Shown one piece after another: positions 17,329-25,736 of a DNA stretch of 64,000 nucleotides. The DNA is taken from assembly GCA_024742475.1 (NCBI GenBank), contig JANSYI010000020.1:62001-126000 (forward strand). The letters run 5' to 3'. Below the pieces are notes generated by a model, which saw only the letters and a list, made by a program, of their open reading frames with translations, was not told the origin of the DNA and ran no database searches. The DNA is from a bacterium. GTDB taxonomy: Bacteria > Myxococcota_A > Polyangia > Nannocystales > Nannocystaceae. Positions within the stretch are counted from its first letter, which is position 1, and the number at the start of each line of letters is the position of its first letter. The position numbers and the translations under genes are program-made.

Positions 17329-18147
17329 ATGCGACGGATGCTGCCCCTCACGTTCCTCCTCACGGTGCTCGCCTGCGACAAAGCGTCCGAACCAGAGCGC
17401 GCCCCTGCGGTCCAGGCCGACGCCAAGGCCACGGCGAGCGACTCCAGCGAGGCCATCGACCAGGACACGGATGCGACGCGCATGGTCATCCGCACTGGCC
17501 GCATCGAGCTTCGTACCGACGCGGTCGAGCGGATCGCAGGCGAGCTCGGCGCTCTCGCCGAGCGCTACGGCGGCTACGTCGAGCGTAGCGATGGCTCGGC
17601 GGCCGGCGACGCGTTCCGGGGCTACGAAGCGGCCCTTCGGCTCCCCGGGGAGCACTTCGAGGCTGCGATGGCCGAGTTGCGAGACCACGGCGAGCTCCTC
17701 GGGGAGCACGTCGAATCCACCGACGTGACGCAGCGCTACTCCGACACTCGAGCGCAGCTTCGCAGCCACACCGCCCTCGAGTCTCGGCTGCTCGGGCTTC
17801 TCGAGAGCACGACCTCGGTCGAGGACGCGCTGCGGGTCGAAGCCGAGCTGGTGCGCGTACGCAGCACCATCGAAACCCTCGAAGGCCGACGCAAGGTCAT
17901 GGAACGGCAGGTCGCGATGGCGACGATCGAGGTCGTGCTCGTTCACCCCGACCCGCCACAGAGCCAAGCCAGCGCCATGGCGCGCATCGACGACGCCACC
18001 GAGGACGCACGGAGCCTGTTCGTGGGCGTCATCGCGGGGCTGATCCGCATCTTTGGCGCCCTTCTTCCGCTGCTCTTGCTCGGCGGGCCGATCGCCTTTG
18101 CGGCGCATCGCGGGCTGCGACGCCGACGCTCGAATAGCACGCAGTGA
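17329..18147 (+). CDS. DUF4349-family lipoprotein
   Basis: The 272-residue protein starts at an ATG that gives a compact lipoprotein signal (LPLTFLLTVLAC); a GTG four codons earlier is possible. After a short Ala/Asp-rich linker comes the DUF4349 domain: IRTGRIELRTDAVERIAGELGA, then GGYVERSDGS, LRLPGEHFEAAMAEL and STDVTQRYSDTRAQL. A long coiled-coil segment (about residues 145-195) is followed by a C-terminal membrane segment (GVIAGLIRIFGALLPLLLLGGPIAFAA) and a basic tail. The order matches DUF4349 proteins, so the C-terminus would cross the inner membrane while the lipobox would place the N-terminus in the same or the outer membrane. Function is unknown. The stop overlaps the GTG of the next frame as GTGA. 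Confidence 0.85.
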   Translation: MRRMLPLTFLLTVLACDKASEPERAPAVQADAKATASDSSEAIDQDTDATRMVIRTGRIELRTDAVERIAGELGALAERYGGYVERSDGSAAGDAFRGYEAALRLPGEHFEAAMAELRDHGELLGEHVESTDVTQRYSDTRAQLRSHTALESRLLGLLESTTSVEDALRVEAELVRVRSTIETLEGRRKVMERQVAMATIEVVLVHPDPPQSQASAMARIDDATEDARSLFVGVIAGLIRIFGALLPLLLLGGPIAFAAHRGLRRRRSNSTQ

Positions 18148-18992
18148 CAGCGTTGCTGCACCCTGCGACTGCAGGGGCCCGTGCAACCGACGAACTACAG
18201 GTGCGTCGAGGTGGCACGGGCATCGACCTCACCTCGGCCGAGCTCGAGATGGTCGACGCCACGATCACCAACAACGCCCGTGGCGTCCGAGTGACCGGTG
18301 AGGACGCTGGCGTGAACCCGGCGTTCGAGTGCCCGCTCATGCGGTTCTCGTCCGCCTCTCCGACCCCTCCGAGCCGCTCCTGGCCGCCCCCGCGCACCAC
18401 GTGGGGCCTCGACCCCATCTTCCGGCGCGTCGACCTCGTCGGAAACAGCGAGTACGCGGTTCGCATCGACGCACCCGAGCTGCTCATCGTCGAGGACTCC
18501 AACATCACCGGCAACGGAGCGGGCATCGTCATCGCTTCGGACTCGCTGCACCCCGAGTCTCGCATCTCCGGCAACAACATCTGGGGCAACGGCGACGGGC
18601 TCATGCAGCTGCAGACGTTCCACAACGACGGCGTGCTCGACATCTCGGGCAACTACTGGGCCCAGATCTCCGACCCCGAGCTCTCACAGAGCTGGGACGA
18701 GGAGCATGACGACTACGAGATCCCCGCTGGCGAAGCCGACTGCGCCGTGTCCAGCACCCGCCAGCCGGTCGGCTGCACCACCTCGGGCAACTCGCGAACC
18801 TGCGGCGAGTACCGCTGCACTTGGTCGAGCAACCGCTGGCGCTGCGACCTGTCCGGGAGCCTCATCGCAGAGCCATGGGCCGGCGAGGTCGTGTTCACCG
18901 GGTTCTCCCCCATCGAACTCGACGCGGGTCCCGACGCCGACGTCCTCGACGACGACGTGAAGGACATCCGCGAGCAGCAAGGCCTCGAGTAG
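18144..18992 (+). CDS. Right-handed beta-helix protein, probably 5'-truncated
   Basis: The 282-codon frame begins at a GTG overlapping the previous stop (GTGA). The middle (LVGNSEYAVRIDAPELLIVEDSNITGNGAGIVIAS and GNNIWGNGDG) carries the NxG-rich rungs of a right-handed parallel beta-helix, as in pectate-lyase-like surface proteins. A Cys-rich C-terminal segment follows (CTTSGNSRTCGEYRCTW). Such proteins are normally exported, yet no signal peptide is present and the first 25 residues resemble nothing in the rest. A Pro/Ser-rich stretch near residues 62-85 interrupts the rungs. I read it as a surviving 3' part of a larger gene that may still be translated by coupling. An intrinsic terminator follows. 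Confidence 0.55.
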   Translation: MTALLHPATAGARATDELQVRRGGTGIDLTSAELEMVDATITNNARGVRVTGEDAGVNPAFECPLMRFSSASPTPPSRSWPPPRTTWGLDPIFRRVDLVGNSEYAVRIDAPELLIVEDSNITGNGAGIVIASDSLHPESRISGNNIWGNGDGLMQLQTFHNDGVLDISGNYWAQISDPELSQSWDEEHDDYEIPAGEADCAVSSTRQPVGCTTSGNSRTCGEYRCTWSSNRWRCDLSGSLIAEPWAGEVVFTGFSPIELDAGPDADVLDDDVKDIREQQGLE

Positions 18993-19013
18993 CGCCTCGC
19001 GGCCGCTGAGAGA

Positions 19014-19047
19014 CCCCTTGGCGAGCCACGCCAAGGGGTTCTTCTTT
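19014..19047 (+). terminator. Perfect intrinsic terminator
   Basis: A 10-bp perfect stem (CCCCTTGGCG and CGCCAAGGGG) with a five-base loop is followed by TTCTTCTTT. It ends transcription from the 17329-18992 unit. Confidence 0.9.
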
Positions 19048-19086
19048 GGTTGTGGTGCGCGGCGTGCCCCCCCGCCGGAGATGGGC

Positions 19087-19418
19087 TGCGCGCTCCGGGC
19101 GGGGTGCCTCGGGCGCGCGAAGGAGCTCTTCGACAACGGCAAGGGCTTGGTGTCGTCGCGCTCGGCCGCAGCCGCGACGCCGACGCCATGTGCATGCAGG
19201 CCGACGGCGGGACCGTCTGCCCTCGAACCGCAGAATCCGACGCCAAGGCGGCCCGCCGGATGGGCATCGGTGCAGACGTGGCGCTGGGCGTTGGTGCGGT
19301 CGCTGGCGTCGTCGCGATCGTGCTGATCGCTCGCAACGCGAGCAAGCGCAACAAGGCCAAGAACACGGCCACCCTCGTCCCACGCCCAAGCGGGGCCGGT
19401 CTGCAGTTTCGCTTCTGA
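19087..19418 (+). pseudogene. Frameshifted 3' remnant of a membrane-anchored surface protein gene
   Basis: No intact gene fits here. One frame reads LGRAKELFDNGKGLVSS and then loses sense; another picks up as GRSRDADAMCMQADGGTVCPRTAESDAKA, continues into MGIGADVALGVGAVAGVVAIVLIA, a membrane segment, and ends in a basic tail and a short beta strand (GAGLQFRF). The two halves fit together as the C-terminus of one protein with a frameshift near 19145-19175. The 5' part is absent: the terminator at 19014 lies directly in front. Together with the truncated beta-helix gene it marks a place of gene loss. A sequencing error could mimic the frameshift but not the missing 5' end. Confidence 0.6.
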
Positions 19419-19464
19419 GACCACCCGTCAGAGGCGCCGCGCTCGTGAGCTACAACTGCTCTCG

Positions 19465-20145
19465 ATGCGCAAGAGCTACTGGGTCGCGTTCGTCGCAGCG
19501 TTGGCATTCTTCGTCGTGCTCGCGCTTCGGCCTTGGGCGACGAGCGGCTCGCCGACCGACAGCGCCGAGGCCCCCGATGCGCCGATCGTACGCGAAGGAC
19601 CCACCGTACCCAGCCCACCCGGTGAACACGAGCGAGATTCGGCTCCGAAGGTGACCAAGAAGAAGCGCAAGGTGGGGACAGCGGAACGCGAGCGCTATCG
19701 CCGAGCCATTCGCGAGGGCATCGCGGGGCGCGACCGAGCCAACGCTCCCCCACCGCCCTCCAACGACGACCTGTCTTCGAGCCACGACGTGGGCAGCGCC
19801 CGCGGTGGTGATGGGCTGATCGACCGGAGTGACGGAAAGCTGGCCCGTCTCGCGAAGGACCTTCAAGACGACGTGATGCCCCTGGCCAACGAGTGCTACG
19901 AGCAAGCGCTCGAGCGCGACCCCACCATCGCTGGCGGGCTCGGGCTGCAGTTCGCGATCATCGGCGACGAAGACGTCGGCGGGCTCGTCGAGAGCGTCGA
20001 CCTCGAGGACGACAGCGACATTCAGGACGCCGAGATGCTCGAGTGCATGCGGGAGACGCTCCTGTCGACCATCTTTCCAGCGCCCGACGACTCGGGTGAG
20101 ACCGGGGTTCGGTTGACGCTCGAATTTTCCCCGGACGAGGGCTAG
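19465..20145 (+). CDS. Single-pass membrane protein with AgmX/TonB-C-like domain
   Basis: The 226-residue protein has an N-terminal uncleaved membrane anchor (YWVAFVAALAFFVVLAL, residues 5-21), a flexible linker rich in Ala, Asp and Pro with a Lys/Arg block near residues 65-75, and a C-terminal domain (LQDDVMPLANECYEQALERDPTIAGGLGLQFAIIGDED through ECMRETLLSTIFPAPDDSGETGVRLTLEF). That last domain has the pattern of the AgmX/PglI C-terminal domain found in myxobacteria, which is a relative of the TonB C-terminal fold. A periplasmic role is likely, possibly in gliding or in energy coupling to the outer membrane; this is family-based inference. Its stop TAG shares the CTAG tetranucleotide with the stop of the convergent glutaminase gene. 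Confidence 0.78.
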   Translation: MRKSYWVAFVAALAFFVVLALRPWATSGSPTDSAEAPDAPIVREGPTVPSPPGEHERDSAPKVTKKKRKVGTAERERYRRAIREGIAGRDRANAPPPPSNDDLSSSHDVGSARGGDGLIDRSDGKLARLAKDLQDDVMPLANECYEQALERDPTIAGGLGLQFAIIGDEDVGGLVESVDLEDDSDIQDAEMLECMRETLLSTIFPAPDDSGETGVRLTLEFSPDEG

Positions 20146-21056
20146 AAGACCGACGCGTTGCTCCGCTGGGCCAGGCGCCGCAGGGCCTCGGTCGCGAGGA
20201 TCGAGTTGCCCTTGGTGCCCAGACGAGGGCTCCACGCTGCGGCTGTGAAGCGGCCTGGGCACACCGCCACGATGCCGCCACCCACGCCCGACTTGCCCGG
20301 AAGGCCCACGTGAAAGGCGAAGTCTCCCGATTCGTCGTAGAAGCCGCACGTCAGCATGACCGCGTTGAGGCGGCGGACCTGTGAGACCGAGAGCACGCGC
20401 ACCTCGCTGGGCATGTTGAGCCCGTGCTCGGCCATGAAGCTGAACGCCTGCACGACGTGGTTGCAGCTCATCGCGAGCGAGCAAGCGTGCACGTAGAAGT
20501 CGAGCACTTCGTCGACCGAGTGCTCGATGTTGCCGAACGACTTCATGAAGTGGGAGAGCGCCCGGTTGCGGCTTCCAGACTGGAGCTCGGACATGGCAAC
20601 CGCGCGGTCGAAGTCGATGCTCTTGTCCCCCGCCAGCGCCCGCACGAACGAGAGGAGCTCGGTCTTCGGGTCGGGCAGCAGCTGAAGCAAGATGTCGCAC
20701 ACGACGAGCGCCCCCGCGTTGATGAGCGGGTTGCGGGGCATCCCCTCCTCGAACTCCAGCTGCACGAGGGAGTTGAAGGGGTCGCCCGAGGGCTCCACAC
20801 CGACCCGGGACCAAACGAGGTCGTTGTCCAGACTGCACGCCAGCGAGAGCAGCAGCACCTTCGCGATCGACTGGATCGAGAAGCGAACCTCCCAGTCGCC
20901 CGCGCCAAACGTCGTGCCGTCTTGACGGCGCAGGGCGATGCCGAACTGGTCGGGTCGCACGTGTGCCAGCTCGGGGATATAGCGCGCGACGTCCCCTCGC
21001 ACGGGGAGCGCGAGGACCTCGCTGGTGATCTCGTCCAGTAGTGCCTGGTAGTTCAC
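20142..21056 (-). CDS. glsA: Glutaminase
   Basis: The 304-residue protein is a full-length serine-dependent beta-lactamase-like glutaminase, which hydrolyses L-glutamine to glutamate and ammonia. Landmarks are GDVARYIPEL at the N-terminus, FSIQSIAKV (the Ser-x-x-Lys catalytic motif), EFEEGMPRNPLINAGA (the conserved substrate-binding block), NRALSHFMKSFGNI, VLSVSQVRRLNAVMLTCGFYDESGDFAFHVGLPGKSGVGGGI (a catalytic-Tyr region and conserved glycine loop), and the C-terminal RLGTKGNS. All expected motifs are present. The GTG start lies directly after the TGA stop of the peroxiredoxin gene, so it is second in an operon, although TACCGT eight bases upstream could give it a promoter of its own. Confidence 0.96.
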   Translation of the reverse strand: MNYQALLDEITSEVLALPVRGDVARYIPELAHVRPDQFGIALRRQDGTTFGAGDWEVRFSIQSIAKVLLLSLACSLDNDLVWSRVGVEPSGDPFNSLVQLEFEEGMPRNPLINAGALVVCDILLQLLPDPKTELLSFVRALAGDKSIDFDRAVAMSELQSGSRNRALSHFMKSFGNIEHSVDEVLDFYVHACSLAMSCNHVVQAFSFMAEHGLNMPSEVRVLSVSQVRRLNAVMLTCGFYDESGDFAFHVGLPGKSGVGGGIVAVCPGRFTAAAWSPRLGTKGNSILATEALRRLAQRSNASVF

Positions 21057-21578
21057 TCAGCCCGACGGTAGCAGCGCGTTCGCGTCTCGCAGAACCTCTT
21101 CCGCGTGGACCCCAGGATCGACGCCTGGATAGACCTTGGCGATCGTTCCATCGGGGCCGATCAAGAAGCTATCGCGTGCGGTCATGCCCAGCGTAGCCCC
21201 CACGCCAAACGCCTTGGCCCAGCGGCCCTCCTCGTCGGCGATGAGGGGGAACGGCAGCTCGTGTTCGTCGGCGAACTCGGCGTGGGACTCATTGGAGTCG
21301 GCCGAGACGCCGATGATGAGCACGCCCGCCTCCTCGTACTTCGCCCACACGTCGCGAAATGCACAGGCCTCGGTGGTGCAGCCCGGCGTGCCGTCCTTCG
21401 GGTAGAAATAGACGAGCGCGGGTTTGCCACCCAGGTCGGCGAGATCGATCTCCGTGCCGTCGTGCGCCCGTGCCGACAGGGAGGGAGCCTGAGCACCTTC
21501 GGCGATGCGCGGCCCGTTGTTGGTGCACGCCGACACCAACATCGTGGCCAGGAGAAGGTGGCGCAGAGCGGATCGCAT
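21057..21578 (-). CDS. Peroxiredoxin-like lipoprotein (AhpC/TSA, Bcp branch)
   Basis: The 173-residue protein has a lipoprotein signal (LLLATMLVSAC, Cys18) and a complete AhpC/TSA domain. The motif PKDGTPGCTTEACAFRD holds the peroxidatic Cys in the TPGCT context and a second Cys five residues later, which is the Bcp/PrxQ arrangement with its resolving Cys. It should reduce hydroperoxides; being a lipoprotein, it would work in the periplasm or at the outer membrane. The ATG at 21578 is chosen because it puts the signal at the N-terminus; an upstream in-frame GTG would add 12 residues. It is the first gene in front of glsA. Confidence 0.9.
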   Translation of the reverse strand: MRSALRHLLLATMLVSACTNNGPRIAEGAQAPSLSARAHDGTEIDLADLGGKPALVYFYPKDGTPGCTTEACAFRDVWAKYEEAGVLIIGVSADSNESHAEFADEHELPFPLIADEEGRWAKAFGVGATLGMTARDSFLIGPDGTIAKVYPGVDPGVHAEEVLRDANALLPSG

Positions 21579-21624
21579 GCCTGACGAACTACTCCAAGAC
21601 GACCACGTTGTCATCGCCCTCCCC

Positions 21625-22635
21625 TCAGAACGGCTTGAAACCGTCGCCGTAGCGGATGCGCTTGCCGTCCGCGTCGACCTCGTTGATCGACGCGGTGATG
21701 AACTCGGGCTTGGCGCCGGAGATCTCGACCGCCAGGTGCTGTAGCGGCGGTGCGGCGTCGAGGCCGAAGACCACCAAGTGCGCGGCGAAGACCTTCACCT
21801 CGTCGCCCTCGACGTTGACCTCACGGAACGAGTAGCGCTGGTGCTTCACCGCATCTTCCCCCGCAGCGATCTTCTCGAGCGTGAAGGGATCCTCCGCGTC
21901 GATCGAGTCGACCGGAGCACGATAGACGACGAACACCGCGGGGCTCGGCACGCTGTGGATCTCGAGCGGCGCGGCCGGGTCGAGCCCCAGCACGATGTTG
22001 CCGCTGTCGCATGGCGCGTACATGAGCGCCCCGACCTTGCCATTGGACATGATGCGCGCGTCGTCGGGGCCGTAGTCGAAGCGGGCGACGGCCTCGGTCA
22101 GCACGGTGACGGGCTCGAAGCGCACCGGGTCCTTCGTCTGCAAGACGGCAGTGTCGGCCTCGCAGGTCGACGCGATCGTCGAGGCGGTCTTGCCATCGCC
22201 GTCGATGTCGATGGCGATGCCCGTGCCGAGCAGGTTGGACTCGTCGAGCTTCGTCTGGGCCTTGGCCACCACGACCCTGGGCTCGGCGGTGTAGCGGACC
22301 GCGCCCGCGTGCGGCTTGACCCCCTTTGCCCGGACCACGGTCAGCTCGGCGAGGTGGTTGTCGGTCGAGCGGGTCTTGATCATGACCTGGCCGTAGGCTT
22401 GGCCCGGTTCGGCGACCTCGAGCTCGGCGAGGTTCTCTCGGGGTAGCGCAGCCACCACGGAGTTGTCGGGCTCGTCCTTGGGCCGAACCACCCTGACCTC
22501 GGCCTCACCCGCCTCGCCCTTCGTCGGCGCTTCGGCCGTGGCCCCATCCTTGGACCCTGCCGACTTGGACTCCTGGCTCGCGCCGCACGCGGGGAGGAGG
22601 GTGAGCGCCACGAGGAGAGCCGTGAAGGGCCGCAT
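21625..22635 (-). CDS. Hypothetical lipoprotein
   Basis: The 336-residue protein has a lipoprotein signal (LVALTLLPAC, Cys17), a short Lys/Glu/Ala-rich linker and a beta-rich body with no family I recognise. A DIDGDGKT segment near residue 146 resembles a calcium-binding loop. Two cysteines (STCEAD and APCDSG) could pair. The start lies ten bases behind the PhaC stop but has its own TAGGTT box six bases upstream, so it may be expressed separately from the PHA operon. Location at the outer membrane is inferred from the lipobox. Confidence 0.75.
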   Translation of the reverse strand: MRPFTALLVALTLLPACGASQESKSAGSKDGATAEAPTKGEAGEAEVRVVRPKDEPDNSVVAALPRENLAELEVAEPGQAYGQVMIKTRSTDNHLAELTVVRAKGVKPHAGAVRYTAEPRVVVAKAQTKLDESNLLGTGIAIDIDGDGKTASTIASTCEADTAVLQTKDPVRFEPVTVLTEAVARFDYGPDDARIMSNGKVGALMYAPCDSGNIVLGLDPAAPLEIHSVPSPAVFVVYRAPVDSIDAEDPFTLEKIAAGEDAVKHQRYSFREVNVEGDEVKVFAAHLVVFGLDAAPPLQHLAVEISGAKPEFITASINEVDADGKRIRYGDGFKPF

Positions 22636-22641
22636 CGCGTG

Positions 22642-22647
22642 AACCTA
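22642..22647 (-). promoter_or_regulatory. TAGGTT -10 box that contains the phaC stop codon
   Basis: TAGGTT ends six bases before the ATG at 22635. Its first three bases are the TAG stop of the phaC-like gene. Confidence 0.5.
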
Positions 22648-23709
22648 CCGCCCTTCGCGACGGATGAGAATCGGTTGCTCGGCACCGTCTCGCGCGCGCC
22701 ACCACCCGAGAAGCTCGGGCCACAGGCGCTGCTTGGCCTTCTTCGACACCACGGCGCCGACATGCCCGCCGGGGAGGCGCAGATGCGTCTTGTCCTCGGT
22801 GCCCACGACGTCGATGAGCCGGGCGGCGCTGCGCCACGGCACGATGTTGTCGTGTCCGAAGGTCACCGCGTGCACGGGGCAGCGAATGTTGGAGAGGCGC
22901 ACGCGCTGGCCACTGAGCGAGAAGGCGTCGGCGATCAGCGCGTTGTCTCGGTAGAGACGCTCGATGTATCGCTTGTAACACTCGCCGGGGAACGAGACGT
23001 TGTCGTTGCCCCACCTCTCGATCGCGAGGAAGCCGTCGAGGAACTCGTCGTTCCAGGCGCGGTCCGCCAGCGCCACGCCCTTTTGCAGGATCATCGTGGG
23101 GCGCAGCATGTAGAAGGCCGCCTGCATGAGGGGCCAGGGGACCAGCCCCGTCGCGCTCACCAACGCGTCGAGGTCGAAGCTACGGGTGTTGGTCCAGCGC
23201 GACAGCGGCCCGTCGTCGTGAAAGTCGACCGGTGCGGCCAAGACGGTGAGCGAAGCGATGCGCTCGGGACGAACCGCGGCGTGAATCGCAGCGAGCGTGC
23301 CGCCGAGGCAGTAGCCCAGCACGTGCACGTCGGGGCTGCCCGAGGTCTTGGCCGCGACGCGAAACGCTCGGCGGAGGACCCGGTCGCACACGTCGTCGAA
23401 GGTGATGAATCGGTCCTCGGCCGTGGGTGTGCCCCAGTCGATGATGTAGACGTCGCGGCCCTGATCGACCAAGTACTCGACGAAGCTCTTCGCCGGCATC
23501 AGGTCGAGCACGTAGTAGCGGTTGATGAGCGAGGGGACGAGCACGATCGGCCGACCGGGCTCGCGCCCCTGAGGGCGGGCGCGGTAGCGCAGCAGCGACC
23601 ACTTGTTTTCGGTGTGCACCACGTCGGCGGGCGTGAGCCCCACGTGGGGGAGCCCCTGCTTGGCTCGGCGCGCCAGATTGAACACGCCTCTCATGCGCGG
23701 AGGGTTCAT
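22645..23709 (-). CDS. phaC: Class III-type polyhydroxyalkanoate synthase subunit PhaC
   Basis: The 354-residue alpha/beta-hydrolase has the length and motifs of class III PhaC: DVYIIDWGTPTAEDRF, the lipase-like box GYCLGG with Cys as the nucleophile, APVDFHDDG, the Asp region CPVHAVTFGHDNIVPW, and GGHVGAVVSKKA with the catalytic His. PhaC joins hydroxyacyl-CoA units into polyester at the granule surface; class III enzymes need a PhaE partner, and a PhaE-like gene lies two genes upstream. The ATG overlaps the stop of the acyl-CoA ligase as ATGA, so the two are translationally coupled. It is the last gene of the seven-gene operon. Substrate chain length cannot be told from sequence by eye. Confidence 0.85.
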   Translation of the reverse strand: MNPPRMRGVFNLARRAKQGLPHVGLTPADVVHTENKWSLLRYRARPQGREPGRPIVLVPSLINRYYVLDLMPAKSFVEYLVDQGRDVYIIDWGTPTAEDRFITFDDVCDRVLRRAFRVAAKTSGSPDVHVLGYCLGGTLAAIHAAVRPERIASLTVLAAPVDFHDDGPLSRWTNTRSFDLDALVSATGLVPWPLMQAAFYMLRPTMILQKGVALADRAWNDEFLDGFLAIERWGNDNVSFPGECYKRYIERLYRDNALIADAFSLSGQRVRLSNIRCPVHAVTFGHDNIVPWRSAARLIDVVGTEDKTHLRLPGGHVGAVVSKKAKQRLWPELLGWWRARDGAEQPILIRREGR

Positions 23710-25433
23710 GTGTAGAGCCCTTCGAATGCGGTGCCAAACGCCTTGTAGATGTGCTTGCGCCTGACCTTGAGCGTGCTGGTGAGCAACCCGTCCTCGACGG
23801 TGAGCGGACGCTCCATGATCCGAAAGCGCTTGATCTGCTCGAACCGGGCGAGCTGGGCGTTGGCCGCGTCGACGGCCGCCTGCACCATCGCCTCACGCGC
23901 AGCTGCGTCGTCGCTCGCGGCCCCCGCTGCTTCGAGGCGTTCGGCCAACACCTGCTCGTCGAGCCAAACACCAGCGACGAGGTACTTGCGGCCGTCGCCA
24001 TAGACGACCACGTGGGCGAACAGCGGGTCGCTCGCGAAGAGGCGTTCGATGTTGGCCGGCGGCACGTTCTTGCCCCCCGCCGTGACCAGGATCTCCTTCT
24101 TGCGATCGACGATCTGCAAGAACCCGTCGTCCGTCCAGCGACCGATGTCGCCCGTCTTGAACCAACCCTCGTCGTCGAAGGCGGCCGCGGTCGCGGTCGG
24201 ATCCTTGTGGTAGCCGCCGAACACGCTGGGCCCGCGCGCGAGGATCTCCCCGTCCTCGGCGAGCTTCAGCTCGACCGAGGGCAGCGGCTTGCCGACGGAG
24301 TCGAAGCGGTAGTCCCCGGGTCGATTGAGCGTGAGCGTGGGCGAGCACTCGGTCAGCCCATAGCCTTCGATGATGACGACGCCGCAGCGAGCGTAGTGCT
24401 CCTTGACGGGGATGCTCAGCCCCGCTCCGCCCGATAGACAAAACCGCAGGCGACCGCCCGTGACCTCGTCGAACTGCCGCTTCGCCGCGTCATCGTCGTC
24501 GATGTCGATCGAGCTGCCCGCGAGCTTCTCCCAGTACGCCGGGACGCTCATGAACACGGTCGGACGCACCTTGGGCACCACGTCCATCACCTCCTTGGGG
24601 CTGCACAGGTACGACGTGAAGCCGAGGTTGTTGCCCAGACACGCCTCGCCGAAGCCGAAGATGTGGCTCATCGGCAGCCACAACACATCGATCGCGTCGT
24701 CGGGGATGGCGGGACCGTTGTTGACGATCCAGTCGTGCGCGTTGACGCCGATGTTCTGGTGGGTGAGAGGAACCCCCTTGGGTCGTCCCGTGGTGCCGCT
24801 GGTGTAGAGCATCAGCGCGGGGTCCTCGAGCGCGATCGCGGCGAGGCGCTCATCGACGAGGTCGGGCTTCTCGGCCAACGCCGCCTTGCCCTGGTCGATC
24901 AGGGTACTCAGGTGGACGAAGCGTCGCTCGACCCAGGCCGCCGTCGGCACGCGCTCTCCGTCGTCGCCCATCCCATCGAGCACGGCCGAGACCGACGTGT
25001 CATCCAGCACCACGATCGTGCCGACGCTTTCGAGGGACTGCCACGCCCGAAGCGTTCGCCGCACGAGCGCCTCACCGCTGACGAAGAGCGCGCGCGCGTC
25101 CGAGTGTTCGAGCACGTAACCGGCTTGTTCAGCCGTGGAGGCCGGGTAGACCGGTACGACCACGAGGCCCGCCGCCTGGGCTCCCAGCGCCGACTCGATC
25201 CACGCGGTGCAGTTGCCCGAGAAGATTGCGACGCGCTCGGTCGACGCGAGACCCCGCTGGACGAGCGCAGCGGCAACGTGGCGCGCCGCGTCGGCGTGTT
25301 CTCCCCAGGTCCGCGGCTTCCAGCCTCCATCGGCCGTGGGCAGCATGTAGCGCGGGCGAGCGCGGCGCGTGGCGGCCCGCTCGAACAAGATCGCAGGCGC
25401 CGGCTTGATCTCCAGGTGTGCCGAGACGTCCAT
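23706..25433 (-). CDS. Long-chain fatty-acid-CoA ligase (AMP-binding)
   Basis: The 575-residue protein is a complete member of the ANL superfamily. Motifs are YTSGTTGRPKGV (ATP-binding loop), GYGLTECSPT, GWFKTGDIGRWTDDGFL and the C-terminal KEILVTAGGKNVPP. The last phrase and the overall length match the FadD15/FAA-type long-chain ligases that have long insertions. It converts a fatty acid, ATP and CoA into acyl-CoA. No signal peptide is present, so it acts in the cytoplasm or at the inner membrane face. It is coupled at both ends: its ATG overlaps the TGA of the PhaE-like gene (TGATG), and its stop overlaps phaC. The position suggests that it feeds acyl-CoA into beta-oxidation or directly toward PHA precursors. 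Confidence 0.92.
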   Translation of the reverse strand: MDVSAHLEIKPAPAILFERAATRRARPRYMLPTADGGWKPRTWGEHADAARHVAAALVQRGLASTERVAIFSGNCTAWIESALGAQAAGLVVVPVYPASTAEQAGYVLEHSDARALFVSGEALVRRTLRAWQSLESVGTIVVLDDTSVSAVLDGMGDDGERVPTAAWVERRFVHLSTLIDQGKAALAEKPDLVDERLAAIALEDPALMLYTSGTTGRPKGVPLTHQNIGVNAHDWIVNNGPAIPDDAIDVLWLPMSHIFGFGEACLGNNLGFTSYLCSPKEVMDVVPKVRPTVFMSVPAYWEKLAGSSIDIDDDDAAKRQFDEVTGGRLRFCLSGGAGLSIPVKEHYARCGVVIIEGYGLTECSPTLTLNRPGDYRFDSVGKPLPSVELKLAEDGEILARGPSVFGGYHKDPTATAAAFDDEGWFKTGDIGRWTDDGFLQIVDRKKEILVTAGGKNVPPANIERLFASDPLFAHVVVYGDGRKYLVAGVWLDEQVLAERLEAAGAASDDAAAREAMVQAAVDAANAQLARFEQIKRFRIMERPLTVEDGLLTSTLKVRRKHIYKAFGTAFEGLYT

Positions 25434-25720
25434 CACTGCCCCCGTGCGTCCTCGAGCTGCTCCTCGAGGTCGAGCAGCCGACTCTCGAGCGTGTTGAGTT
25501 TGTGCAGCGTCCGCTCCTGGTCCTGCTTGGTGGGCAGGCCCAGCGAGCCCCACCACGCGGCGGTGATCCGGTCGCTCATCGCCTTGATCTTCATCGCGCT
25601 GCTCAACGCGAAGCCGGCCGGCTCGAGCACGGCCCGGCTGCGCACGATCGGGTCGAGCATCTGCGCGGTGTTGTTCTCCCAGGCGTCGAATGCGGTCTTC
25701 CAGGTCTTCCAGAGATTCAT
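25433..25720 (-). CDS. Small PhaE-like / phasin-like protein
   Basis: This 95-residue protein is helical throughout and has no signal peptide. The N-terminal half (WKTAFDAWENNTAQMLDPIV) has the amphipathic pattern of phasins, and the C-terminal third (GLPTKQDQERTLHKLNTLESRLLDLEEQL) has the LPT/S-x-x-(D/E) start and heptad coiled coil that closes class III PhaE subunits. PhaE proteins usually have 180-360 residues, so this would be a very short version. Its position directly before the ligase and phaC supports the reading. It has a strong Shine-Dalgarno sequence (GAGGAG) five bases before the ATG, as expected for an internal operon gene. Confidence 0.7.
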   Translation of the reverse strand: MNLWKTWKTAFDAWENNTAQMLDPIVRSRAVLEPAGFALSSAMKIKAMSDRITAAWWGSLGLPTKQDQERTLHKLNTLESRLLDLEEQLEDARGQ

Positions 25721-25736
25721 CGGGGCTCCTCGCGGT

